From Xanthomonas arboricola pv. populi (GTDB taxonomy: Bacteria > Pseudomonadota > Gammaproteobacteria > Xanthomonadales > Xanthomonadaceae), in the NCBI RefSeq assembly GCF_002939945.1, contig NZ_MDEB01000003.1:128547-192546 (forward strand): 64,000 nucleotides of DNA. Direction: 5' to 3'. Below the pieces are notes generated by a model. That model made no database searches, had not been told where the DNA came from, and saw only the letters and a program-made list of their open reading frames with translations. The position numbers and the translations under genes were made by a program. Positions within the stretch are counted from its first letter, which is position 1; every line of letters starts with the position of its first letter. This document shows, piece after piece, positions 1 to 8,600 of the stretch.

Positions 1-46
1 CGGCGCTTGAGGCATCACGCGTGTGGCGGCACTGTGGGTGTTGCGC

Positions 47-253
47 TCAACTTTCCAGCGCAGCAAGCACCTCTGCATGTAACTGCTCGGCGCCGCTTTC
101 GGTATTGAAGCGTGCAAAGATTTCCTCGCCGGAGAGCAGGCCGACCCGTACCGAATGGCAATACGACCCGAAGTTTTCGCCTGCATTGAAGGGATCGCTG
201 ATGACGGAGATATGGTTGAGGCGGACCCGGGTGGTGCCGAACTTGATGAACAT
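47..253 (-). CDS. Small hypothetical protein (68 aa)
   Basis: I do not recognise a family. The protein is 68 residues, soluble, with no signal peptide or membrane segment, and has a mixed beta-then-helix look with an amphipathic C-terminal helix. The ATG at 253 is preferred over an in-frame TTG six bases upstream because an AGGAG ribosome site lies about nine bases before the ATG and would be too close to the TTG. It is divergent from the pseudouridine-synthase-like gene at 371, so the 117-bp gap must carry both promoters. Coding status rests on the good ribosome site and ordinary composition only. Confidence 0.6.
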   Translation of the reverse strand: MFIKFGTTRVRLNHISVISDPFNAGENFGSYCHSVRVGLLSGEEIFARFNTESGAEQLHAEVLAALES

Positions 254-370
254 CTGCAATCTCCTGTGTGAGCGCCCAGTTTCCCACTTTGTCGGGCAGC
301 GCAGAAGCCGGCCTCACGCATCCGTCGACCCAGCACGTACACTGCCGTCCCCTGAAGCCGAGCTCGCCCG

Positions 371-1081
371 ATGTCCGATCCGATCCGTCTCGACAAATGC
401 GTGGCCGCGTTGTTCGGCTGCTCGCGTGGCGAGGCGCAGCAATACATCGAGGGCGGCTGGGTCAGTGTGGACGGGGTCGTGGTCGAAGAGCCGCAAGCCT
501 TGGCGACCGCGGCGCAGGTGACGCTGGCGGACAACGCCGTGCTCGAACCTGCCGAGCCTGCCACGCTGCTGCTGCACAAACCGGCAGGCATGAGCGCCGA
601 AGCGGCGCTGGCACTGGCTACTGCCGAAACGCGCAGCGCACTGGACCAGCTCGAGATGCGTGTGCTGAAGCGGCACTTCCTGCGCTTGAACGCGCCGCTG
701 CCGTTGGAGGACGAAGCGAGCGGTCTGCTGGTGCTGAGCCAGGACGGCCGCGTCCTGCGCAGGCTCAGTGCCGATGCATCCTCGATCGAACAGGAATTCC
801 TGGTGGAGGTGCGCGGTGAGCTGCGCCCATACGGCATGGCGCGGCTTGCGCATGGCCTGGTGTATCAGCAACGCAGCCTGTCGCCGTGCAAGGTGAGCTG
901 GCAGAACGAGGAGCGCTTGCGGTTTGCGATCAAGCACGTGCAACCCGGCCAGCTGCGTTACATGTGCGGTGAGGTGGGGCTGGAGGTGGTCAGCATCCGG
1001 CGCTTGCGCGTGGGCCGCGTGTCGCTGGGCAAGCTGGCCATCGGCCAATGGCGCTATCTGCCGACAGGCGAACGTTTTTGA
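371..1081 (+). CDS. RsuA/RluF-type pseudouridine synthase-like protein
   Basis: The 236-residue protein has an N-terminal S4 RNA-binding domain (about residues 4-50) followed by a pseudouridine synthase fold that opens with the family's 'HKPAG' segment at residues 69-73. Members isomerise uridine in rRNA. The catalytic loop, normally G-R-L-D-x-(D/E)-(T/S)-x-G-L-L, reads P-L-P-L-E-D-E-A-S-G-L-L at about residues 109-120, so the arginine is replaced and the catalytic aspartate position appears to hold Glu113, with Asp114 next to it. It may be an altered or inactive family member. It stands alone, with no operon partner. Confidence 0.8.
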   Translation: MSDPIRLDKCVAALFGCSRGEAQQYIEGGWVSVDGVVVEEPQALATAAQVTLADNAVLEPAEPATLLLHKPAGMSAEAALALATAETRSALDQLEMRVLKRHFLRLNAPLPLEDEASGLLVLSQDGRVLRRLSADASSIEQEFLVEVRGELRPYGMARLAHGLVYQQRSLSPCKVSWQNEERLRFAIKHVQPGQLRYMCGEVGLEVVSIRRLRVGRVSLGKLAIGQWRYLPTGERF

Positions 1082-1272
1082 TTGGCATTGCACGTAAAAC
1101 GCGTGTGGTTGCAACGCGGTCGTCTGCCGATATTGTGGACACCTCGCATGCATCGAACACCGCGCGGCCTTGACCCCGCGGCGTCGTTACCGAGCGCTGC
1201 TGTTCGGGCAGCTTCAGCACTGGTGCGTTTTTGCGCGGGAACTGGAGCATAACGGCTCATATCAGAAAATGG

Positions 1273-1297
1273 CCGGCCCGATTTAGACCGGGCCCGG
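1273..1297. terminator. GC-rich hairpin between convergent genes
   Basis: An imperfect inverted repeat (CCGGCCCG, eight-base loop, CGGGCCCGG with one bulged base) lies in the 297-bp gap between the plus-strand synthase gene and the convergent minus-strand 36-residue gene. No run of T follows on either strand, so a terminator role is only a guess. Nothing else was seen in the gap. Confidence 0.3.
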
Positions 1298-1378
1298 CAG
1301 ATCAGCAATTCAGGACGATTGCGCATCGAACGCAAGCTGCGTTGCGTATCCCGATATCCGACCCGCTCCCTTCACCGC

Positions 1379-1489
1379 TTACTTCTTGTTGCGTTTCTTC
1401 TTGGCGCGCGTCACCAGCCAGAACACAACGGCAATCACACCGACGACCAGAATGATGAAGGCCGGTGACAGAAACGAATTGTCGCCCAT
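1379..1489 (-). CDS. 36-residue single-pass membrane peptide
   Basis: A short frame encodes 36 residues: eight polar residues, one hydrophobic stretch of about 17 residues (from 'AFIILVV' through 'VVFWLV'), then a strongly basic tail rich in lysine and arginine ending in NKK. A Shine-Dalgarno-like CAGGAA lies about eight bases before the ATG at 1489. The charge pattern predicts the C-terminus in the cytoplasm. No function can be assigned; it resembles small inner-membrane proteins that modulate larger partners. It is easily missed because of its length. Confidence 0.65.
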   Translation of the reverse strand: MGDNSFLSPAFIILVVGVIAVVFWLVTRAKKKRNKK

Positions 1490-1609
1490 GAGAATTTCCT
1501 GAAAGTCTTCGCAGCCAAGCGCTGCACTGACATCAGCCTAGCGAGCGACCTGCTTGATAGTGTGAAATACACCGCATTGCGTTCCGCCATACCGTTGCGG
1601 CCGTCTACG

Positions 1610-2014
1610 TCATGCAACCGGGGTAGAAAGCACCAGGTGCTTGGCCATCACACTGCGGATCGCGCTCAACAGCTGCTCGGGGGTATAAGGCTTTTCGAGG
1701 AAGGCCACACCGTCCGGCAGGATCTCTTCCACATACTCGACCGCCAGTCCGGAGGTCAGCAGCACGGGCAGGTTATAGGGCGCGTGCGTCGTCTTGAGTG
1801 CCAGATCCACGCCGGTCAGACCACCCGGGAAATGGATGTCGGAAAACAGCACGTCGACGCGCGGGTCGCTTTCGATCAGGGCCAGGGCCTCTTCGACCGA
1901 GCCTGCGCTACGGCAGGTAAAACCATAGCTTTCAAGCACAAGGCAGCTGAGTTGTCGGGTGCCATCGCCGTCTTCGACGACGAATACAACTGGCCGTTCC
2001 TTGTTCTGTGACAT
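1610..2014 (-). CDS. Single-domain response regulator (receiver only)
   Basis: This 134-residue protein is a lone CheY-like receiver. The acidic pair is Glu14-Asp15, the probable phospho-acceptor is Asp59 in 'LFSDIHFP', the switch Thr/Ser is in 'LLTSG', and the conserved lysine is in 'FLEKPY'. It has no output domain, so it probably acts through protein contacts or as a phosphate sink. No histidine kinase lies beside it. The start at ATG 2014 ('MSQNKE') is chosen because the alternative nine codons upstream adds residues outside the receiver fold. Confidence 0.85.
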   Translation of the reverse strand: MSQNKERPVVFVVEDGDGTRQLSCLVLESYGFTCRSAGSVEEALALIESDPRVDVLFSDIHFPGGLTGVDLALKTTHAPYNLPVLLTSGLAVEYVEEILPDGVAFLEKPYTPEQLLSAIRSVMAKHLVLSTPVA

Positions 2015-2092
2015 GAGCACGTCTCGTAAGGCAGGCCACATTCTCAGCGATGCGGCAGTGAACCCTCTGTCAACGCAGACGGAGCCGTACGG

Positions 2093-2575
2093 TTACCAGC
2101 CGAACGGACCCGGACCATAGCCGCCGGGGCCGTAGCGCGGTCCGAACAGCGCGCCTTCGCCGCGCCCGACGCTGATGCTGACGCCGATCTGATGCGCCTT
2201 GCCGTCGTCGTCGTAATAGGTCTTGCAGGAATTCAGGTTGACGGCCTGCCAGTTGCTGTTGCCGCCGCGGTTGGAGTAGCCCATGCCGGTTTCGACCGCG
2301 CCATGCAGCTTGCCCTGGCATTGCTCGGCGCGTTCGGCAGCAAGCGAGGCCGCGCCGGGGCGGGTCAGCGCAGGCTTGGGGCCGCTTTTGTCGCCGTAGA
2401 AGGTGCCCGGTGGGTCGGTGCTGTATTCCGGATCGGAGCGGTACTGTACCGGTGCCTGCGGAACGCTCAGGTCCAGCGACCGCGCCGACACCGGCTCGGC
2501 GCTGCTCTCGCCGGCCTGGGCGAGCGCGCTGCCGGCGGCAAACAGAGTGGCCAGGAGAAGCAGGCTGCGTTTCAT
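2093..2575 (-). CDS. Secreted hypothetical protein, Gly/Pro-rich tail
   Basis: The 160-residue product begins with a clear Sec signal peptide (basic start, hydrophobic core, likely cleavage after 'SALAQA', residue 21). The mature part is polar, has two cysteines that may form a disulfide, and ends with a Gly-Pro-Tyr-Phe-rich tail ('RYGPGGYGPGPFGW'). No catalytic motif or known domain is visible. It probably resides in the periplasm or at the envelope. It lies alone between the receiver gene and recQ, all on the minus strand but with gaps too large for a tight operon. Confidence 0.75.
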   Translation of the reverse strand: MKRSLLLLATLFAAGSALAQAGESSAEPVSARSLDLSVPQAPVQYRSDPEYSTDPPGTFYGDKSGPKPALTRPGAASLAAERAEQCQGKLHGAVETGMGYSNRGGNSNWQAVNLNSCKTYYDDDGKAHQIGVSISVGRGEGALFGPRYGPGGYGPGPFGW

Positions 2576-2713
2576 CGGGTGGACTCTACCAAGAGTGACT
2601 GACAGCGCGTGCCAGATCGCCTTGTGAAACTAGCAACGGCTGATTGAATGCGCGCTGTCGATTGTGCGGATTTTTGTGCCAGCGCCGTCACTGCGATGAC
2701 ACATGCTGTCGCA

Positions 2714-4510
2714 TCAGCCCTGCTCGCGCACGATCTCGATCAGCTGCGCTCCATACCGGGCCAGTTTGCCGCCACCGATACCGCCGACACGCGACAGGGC
2801 GTCGATGCTGGTCGGCCGCTGTTCGGCGATATTGCGCAGCGTGCTGTCGTGGAAGATCACGAAGGCCGGCACGTTCTGCTCCTTGGCCAGCTCCGCGCGC
2901 AGGCCGCGCAAGGCGTTGAACAGCACCAGATCCTGCGGCTGCACCGGCAGGCCGGTACGTTGCGCGCTGCGCTCGCGCCCGGCGGCCGGGTTTTCGCGCC
3001 GCATCATCACCTGGCGCTCGCCCTTGAGCACCTGGCGGCTGGCGTCGGTCAGGCGCAGGCCGCCATGGCCTTCGCTGTCGACCTCCAGCAGGCTGGCCGC
3101 CACCAGCTGGCGGAACACTCCGCGCCAGGTGCGCTCGTCCAGGTCGCGGCCGATGCCATAGGTGCTCAGCTGGTCATGGCCGAGCTGCTTGATGCGCTCG
3201 TTCTCGCTGCCGCGCAGGATGTCGATCAGATGGCCTACACCGAAGCGCTGCCCGCTGCGGTACACGCAACTGAGCGCTTTCTGCGAGGCCACGGTGGCGT
3301 CCCACGCGGCGGCGGGCGTCAGGCAGTTGTCGCAGTTGCCACAGGGCTTGGGATAGGTCTCGCCGAAGCCGGCCAGCAGCACCTGGCGGCGGCATTGCAT
3401 CGATTCGCAGTAGCCGAGCAGGTGATCGAGCTTGGCGCGCTCCAGGCGCTTGCGCTCCTCGGCCGCTTCGCCCTGTTCGATCATCTGCTTGAGCAGCACC
3501 ACATCGCCCAGGCCGTAGCAGAGCCATGCCTCGGCGGGGTCGCCATCGCGGCCGGCGCGGCCGGTTTCCTGGTAGTAGCCTTCCAGCGACTTGGGTAGAT
3601 CCACATGCGCCACGAAGCGCACGTCCGGCTTGTCGATGCCCATGCCGAAGGCGATCGTGGCGGCCATGATGATGCCGTCCTCGCGCAGGAAGCGGCGCTG
3701 GTTTTCCGCACGCACCTCGGCTGGCAGGCCGGCGTGGTAGGGCAGGGCATTGAAGCCTTGCGCACACAGATACTGCGCGGTCTCTTCGACCTTGCGCCGC
3801 GACATCGCATAGACGATGCCGGCCGAGCCGCGGTAGCGGCCCAGGAACTCCTGCAGCTGCTTGCGCGCGTTGTCCTTCTGCACCACGGTGTAGCGAATGT
3901 TGGGGCGGTCGAAGGAGCTGACGAAGTGGCGCGCGTCGACCAGATCCAGCCGTTCGGCGATCTCGCGCTGGGTCGGCGGATCGGCGGTGGCGGTCAACGC
4001 CATGCGCGGGATATGCGGCCAGCGTTCGTGCAGCACGGTGAGCTGGCGGTATTCGGGGCGGAAATCGTGGCCCCATTGGGAGACGCAATGCGCCTCGTCG
4101 ATGGCGAACAGCGCGATGCGGCTGCGTTCCAGCAAGGACAGGAAGCGCTGGGTCAGCAGGCGCTCCGGCGCGACGTAGAGCAGGTCCAGCTCGCCCGACA
4201 GCAGGGCGCGTTCGACCCGCTGGGCGTTCTCCGCATCCAGCGTGGAATTGAGGAATTCGGCGCGCACGCCGAGCTGGCGCAAGGCCTCGACCTGATCCTG
4301 CATCAGCGCGATCAGCGGCGAGACCACAATGCCGATGCCGTCGCGCAACAGCGCCGGCACTTGATAGCACAGCGACTTGCCGCCACCGGTGGGCATCAAC
4401 ACCAGGGCATCGTTACCTGCAGCGACGTGTTCGACAATGGCTTGCTGTGGGCCGCGGAAGTCGTCGTAACCGAAGACGCGGCTGAGCAGTTCGTGGGCGG
4501 GGGAAGACAT
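2714..4510 (-). CDS. recQ: ATP-dependent DNA helicase RecQ
   Basis: RecQ unwinds DNA 3' to 5' in recombination and replication-fork repair. The 598-residue protein has the full bacterial layout: helicase core with Walker A 'TGGGKS' (residues 41-46) and DEAH box (138-141), the 'GRAGRDG' motif VI, a zinc-binding RecQ-Ct with the cysteine set ending in 'CGNCDNC', a winged-helix region, and a C-terminal HRDC domain (about residues 515-590). Length matches the family norm of about 600. It is transcribed alone. A 452-bp non-coding gap separates it from dps. Confidence 0.97.
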   Translation of the reverse strand: MSSPAHELLSRVFGYDDFRGPQQAIVEHVAAGNDALVLMPTGGGKSLCYQVPALLRDGIGIVVSPLIALMQDQVEALRQLGVRAEFLNSTLDAENAQRVERALLSGELDLLYVAPERLLTQRFLSLLERSRIALFAIDEAHCVSQWGHDFRPEYRQLTVLHERWPHIPRMALTATADPPTQREIAERLDLVDARHFVSSFDRPNIRYTVVQKDNARKQLQEFLGRYRGSAGIVYAMSRRKVEETAQYLCAQGFNALPYHAGLPAEVRAENQRRFLREDGIIMAATIAFGMGIDKPDVRFVAHVDLPKSLEGYYQETGRAGRDGDPAEAWLCYGLGDVVLLKQMIEQGEAAEERKRLERAKLDHLLGYCESMQCRRQVLLAGFGETYPKPCGNCDNCLTPAAAWDATVASQKALSCVYRSGQRFGVGHLIDILRGSENERIKQLGHDQLSTYGIGRDLDERTWRGVFRQLVAASLLEVDSEGHGGLRLTDASRQVLKGERQVMMRRENPAAGRERSAQRTGLPVQPQDLVLFNALRGLRAELAKEQNVPAFVIFHDSTLRNIAEQRPTSIDALSRVGGIGGGKLARYGAQLIEIVREQG

Positions 4511-4610
4511 CCGCTTAGGATACCGCGAGGGTCAAGCCCTGGTCGGTGTCGTGCCGGCGGTGTCGCGCGATGGCGGGTCGGGGATTGCCGTGATGTGAGG
4601 GTGTGACGAA

Positions 4611-4647
4611 CAATGCCCAGGGGAAGGGCAGGGGGGAAGGGGCATTG
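4611..4647. other. Inverted repeat in the recQ-dps gap
   Basis: CAATGCCC at 4611-4618 pairs with GGGCATTG at 4640-4647 around a purine-rich 21-base loop, followed by TTTG. It lies in the 452-bp gap upstream of recQ and downstream of dps. It could be a weak terminator reading on the plus strand or a remnant repeat. No gene was found in this gap. Confidence 0.3.
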
Positions 4648-4710
4648 TTTGCGTGGCGCGGGCGATGCCAAGTAGACGCTGCAGCTGACATAGTCGGGCT
4701 TTTGCGCCGT

Positions 4711-4749
4711 ACCCTCACCCCAACCCCTCTCCCGGCGAGAGAGGGGCTC
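4711..4749. repeat. REP-like palindrome (CCTCACCCCAACCCCTCTCC type)
   Basis: An imperfect palindrome with stem CCCCTCTC (4724-4731) and GAGAGGGG (4739-4746), preceded by CCTCACCCCAA. This wording is a very common intergenic repeat in Xanthomonadaceae. It differs in sequence from the REP copies around 55-63 kb of this window, so two repeat classes are present. Confidence 0.6.
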
Positions 4750-4903
4750 AATTTCCGATCGTCGATGCGGATGGCGTGGCAAAGGAATGCTGTGTACTGC
4801 AGAGCCGGTGCACCCTGCGCTCCATCACCATGAACATGACACCAAGAGCCCCTGAGTCAGGGGCGCGCCAAAGGCGCGGGGTGTGGCAGGGAATGGAGCA
4901 GGG

Positions 4904-4935
4904 GCCCAAGGTTTCGGCGCAGCGAAACCTTGGGC
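4904..4935 (-). terminator. Strong hairpin downstream of dps
   Basis: A perfect 13-base stem (GCCCAAGGTTTCG with CGAAACCTTGGGC) closes a six-base loop about 28 bases after the dps stop codon, on the dps transcript. No U-run follows. A second copy of CCTTGGGC just before the hairpin (about 4953-4960 on the plus strand as gcccaagg) could pair with the same strand as a competing stem. It is most likely the dps terminator or a 3' stabilising structure. Confidence 0.55.
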
Positions 4936-4962
4936 AAACCGGCAGGGGTCAAGCCCAAGGGT

Positions 4963-5520
4963 TTACTGCAGCAGCGAGCGCAGCATCCAGGCGTACTTCT
5001 CGTGGGTCTGCAGGCGCTGGGTCAGCAGGTCCACGGTCGGGTCGTCGCCGGCGTCGTCGGCGGTACCCAGCACCTTGCGCGCGGTGCGGCAGACCGCTTC
5101 GTTGCCGCTGACCAGCTGACGCACCATTTCACGCCAGTCGGCGCTGTCGCTCAGTCCCTGTTCTTCCGGGATCGAGGTCAGGGCGACGAACTCGCTGTAG
5201 GAGCCCGGTGCGTTGTAGCCCAGGGCGCGGATGCGCTCGGCCACTTCGTCCAGCGCGGCCCACTGCTCGGTGTACTGGGTCTCGAACATGGTGTGCAGCG
5301 AGTTGAACATCGACCCGGTGACATTCCAGTGGAAGTTGTGGGTCTTCAGGTACAAGGTGAAGGCGTCGGCCATGTAGCGGGCCAGACCATCGGAGATCTG
5401 CTTGCGATCGCTGTCCTTGATCCCGATATCGATGTGTGGTGCCGATGCTGCGGCGACCGGCAGTGCGTCCAATGCTTCATTGACGACGACGGGCTTGTTG
5501 GCGTTCTTTTTCTTGGACAT
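4963..5520 (-). CDS. dps: Dps-family DNA-binding ferritin
   Basis: Dps proteins form 12-subunit cages that oxidise and store iron with hydrogen peroxide and protect DNA in starvation or oxidative stress. The 185-residue product has the family signature 'HNFHWNVTG' (ferroxidase histidines) followed by 'MFETQYTEQWAALDEVAERI', which carries the Asp and Glu ligands. The lysine-rich N-terminus ('MSKKKNANK') is the type of tail that binds DNA. The gene is divergent from hrpA with 90 bp between starts; an OxyR or stationary-phase promoter there is plausible but not shown. Confidence 0.93.
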   Translation of the reverse strand: MSKKKNANKPVVVNEALDALPVAAASAPHIDIGIKDSDRKQISDGLARYMADAFTLYLKTHNFHWNVTGSMFNSLHTMFETQYTEQWAALDEVAERIRALGYNAPGSYSEFVALTSIPEEQGLSDSADWREMVRQLVSGNEAVCRTARKVLGTADDAGDDPTVDLLTQRLQTHEKYAWMLRSLLQ

Positions 5521-5610
5521 GGGAATGGTCCTCCTGAGGAAACTGATATCGGGTCACAATAGACAGGCTAAAGGATCTCTTGTCATTCAATCTTTCACAT
5601 TTTTCCATCA

Positions 5611-8600
5611 ATGAGCGCTATCGACACCGATCTTGCCAACACCTTGCGTGAGCGCCGCCGCGCCGTCGATGGCGCGATGAGCCGCGACCGTGGCCGGTTG
5701 CTCGGTCTATGGTCGCGCTGGCAGGGCAAGCCCGGCAACCCGCAGGTGCGCGAGGCGTTCGAGCAGGCGCTGGCGGCATCGCAGGCGCAACGCCAGGCGC
5801 GCGTCGAGCAGCAGCCGGCCATCACGCTGGATGAGCAACTGCCGATCGCGCGCGAGGCCGAGCGCATCATCGCGCTGATCCGTGACCATCAGGTCGTCGT
5901 CATCGCTGGCGAAACCGGCTCGGGCAAGACCACCCAGCTGCCCAAGCTGTGTCTGGCCGCCGGGCGCGGTGCGGCCGGCATGATCGGTTGCACCCAGCCA
6001 CGCCGGATCGCCGCGCGGGCGGTGGCCGCGCGCGTGGCCGAGGAGCTGAAGACGCCGCTGGGCACCACGGTGGGCTTCCAGGTGCGCTTTACCGACCGGG
6101 TCGGCGAGCAGTCGCGGATCAAGTTCATGACCGACGGCATCCTGCTGGCCGAGATCGCCAGCGACCGCTGGTTGTCGGCCTACGACACCATCATCGTGGA
6201 CGAGGCGCACGAGCGCAGCCTCAACATCGATTTCCTGCTCGGCTATCTTAAGCAACTGCTGCACAAGCGCTCCGATCTCAAGTTGATCGTCACCTCGGCC
6301 ACCATCGATACCGAACGCTTCGCCCGGCATTTCGACAACGCGCCGGTGATCGATGTGGAAGGCCGGACCTTCCCGGTCGAGGTGCGCTACCGGCCGCTCG
6401 AAGGCGAGGCCGACGACGGCGGCGACGGCGATGGCGAGCGTGGCAATGGCCGCGATGGCGAGCGCACCGTCAACGATGCGATCGTGGCGGCGATCGACGA
6501 GATCACCCGCATCGATCCGCGTGGCGACGTGCTGATGTTCCTGCCCGGCGAGCGCGAGATCCGCGACGCGCACCAGGCGCTGGAACGGCGCAAGTACCGC
6601 GAAACCGAAGTGGTGCCGCTGTACGCGCGGCTGTCGGCGGCCGACCAGGACCGCGTGTTCAACCCGGGGCCGCGCCGGCGCCTGGTGCTGGCCACCAACG
6701 TGGCCGAAACCTCGCTGACGGTGCCGCGCATCCGTTATGTGGTGGATCCGGGTTTTGCGCGGATCAAGCGCTATAGCCCGCGCCAGAAGCTGGACCGTTT
6801 GCATATCGAGCCGATTTCGCAGGCCAGCGCCAACCAGCGCATGGGCCGCTGCGGACGCATCGCCGAGGGCATCTGCTACCGCCTGTATGCCGAAGCGGAT
6901 TTTGCCGCGCGGCCGGCATTCACCGATCCGGAAATCCGCCGCTCGTCGTTGTCGGGCGTGATCCTGCGCATGCTGCAACTGGGGCTGGGGCGAATCGAGG
7001 ATTTCCCGTTCCTGGAGGCGCCGGACGAGCGTGCAGTCGCCGACGGCTGGCAGCAGTTGCTGGAGCTGGGCGCGATCGATGCCGATCGGCGCCTGACCGC
7101 GACCGGTCGCCAGATGGCGCGCCTGCCGGTGGACGTCAAGCTGGCGCGCATGCTGGTGGCCGCGCAACAGCATGGCTGCCTGCGCGAGATGATCATCATC
7201 GCCTCCTTCCTGGGCATCCAGGATCCGCGCGAGCGCCCGCCCGAGGCACGCGAAGCGGCCGACAACGCGCATGCGTTGTTTGCCGATGCACGCTCGGAAT
7301 TCGTCGGCATCCTGCGATTGTGGGAGGCGTATCGACAGGTGCACGAGGATCTCACCCAGTCCAGGTTGCGCGACTGGTGTAACCGGCATTTCCTCGGCTT
7401 CTTGCGCATGCGCGAATGGCGTGAGCTGCATCGGCAGCTGCGCCTGTTGTGCGAAGAGCTGGGTTGGAGCGAGGAGCCGGCCGCTGCGATGCTGGCGCCG
7501 CTGCTGGCCGGTGCCAGCGCGCCTGCGCGCGAGGACGGGCACAACGCCAACCGGCCGACGCGCGGGCAGCTGCATCGCGCTGCGCGGCTGGCGCGCGAAG
7601 GCAAGCCGGATCCGAACGCGCCACCTGCACATCACGCCTCCGCCGCTGCCAGCAGGCAGGCCGAAGCGGCCGAGGCGTCGGCACGCACCAGCGAGCGCGA
7701 ACGCGCAGCGGCGTATCAGGCCTTGCATCGCGCGCTGTTGGCCGGCCTGCCGACGCAGATCGGCCATCGCACCGAAAAAGGCGATTTTCTCGCCGCGCGG
7801 CAACGCCGGTTCGTGCCGTTCCCCGGCTCGGCATTGGCACGCAAGCCACCGCCGTGGATGTTGGCGGCCACGCTGCTGGATACGCAAAAAGTCTGGGGCA
7901 TGACCAATGCCGCGATCGAGCCGGACTGGGCGATCGCCGAGCTGGGGCATCTGCTGGCACGCAAGCATTTCGACCCGCATTGGTCGCGTGCGCAGGGGCA
8001 GGTGGTGGCCTCCGAACAGATCAGCCTGTTCGGCCTGGTGCTGGCGCCGAAAAAGCCGGTCCATTTCGGCAAGATCGACCCGGCCGGCGCGCATGACCTG
8101 TTCGTGCGCCAGGGCCTGGTCACGGGCGAGATCACTACGCGTGCGGCGTTTATTGCCGACAACCTCAAGGTGCTGGAGCAGGCGCGCGAAGAAGAAGCCA
8201 AGCTGCGCCGCGCCGGTATCGTTGCCGATGAAGACTGGCAGGCGCGCTGGTATCTGGACCGCATTCCGGCCGAACTGCATTCGGCCAGCGGGCTGGATGC
8301 ATGGTGGAAAACCCTGCCGCCGGACAAGCGCCGCAGCCTGCACTGGACGTTGAACGACCTGTTGCCGGGCGAAGGCAGCGAGGCCGATCGTTTTCCGAAG
8401 TATTTCCCGCTGGGCGATGCGCGGCTGCCGCTGCATTACCGCTTCGAGCCGGGCGCCATCGATGACGGGGTGACGCTGGACGTGCCGCTGCACCTGCTCA
8501 ACGCGCTGGATCCGGCGCGGCTGTCGTGGCTGGCGCCGGGCTTCGTTGCCGACAAGGCATCGGCCTTGATTCGCAGCCTGCCCAAGGCGCAACGGCGCAA

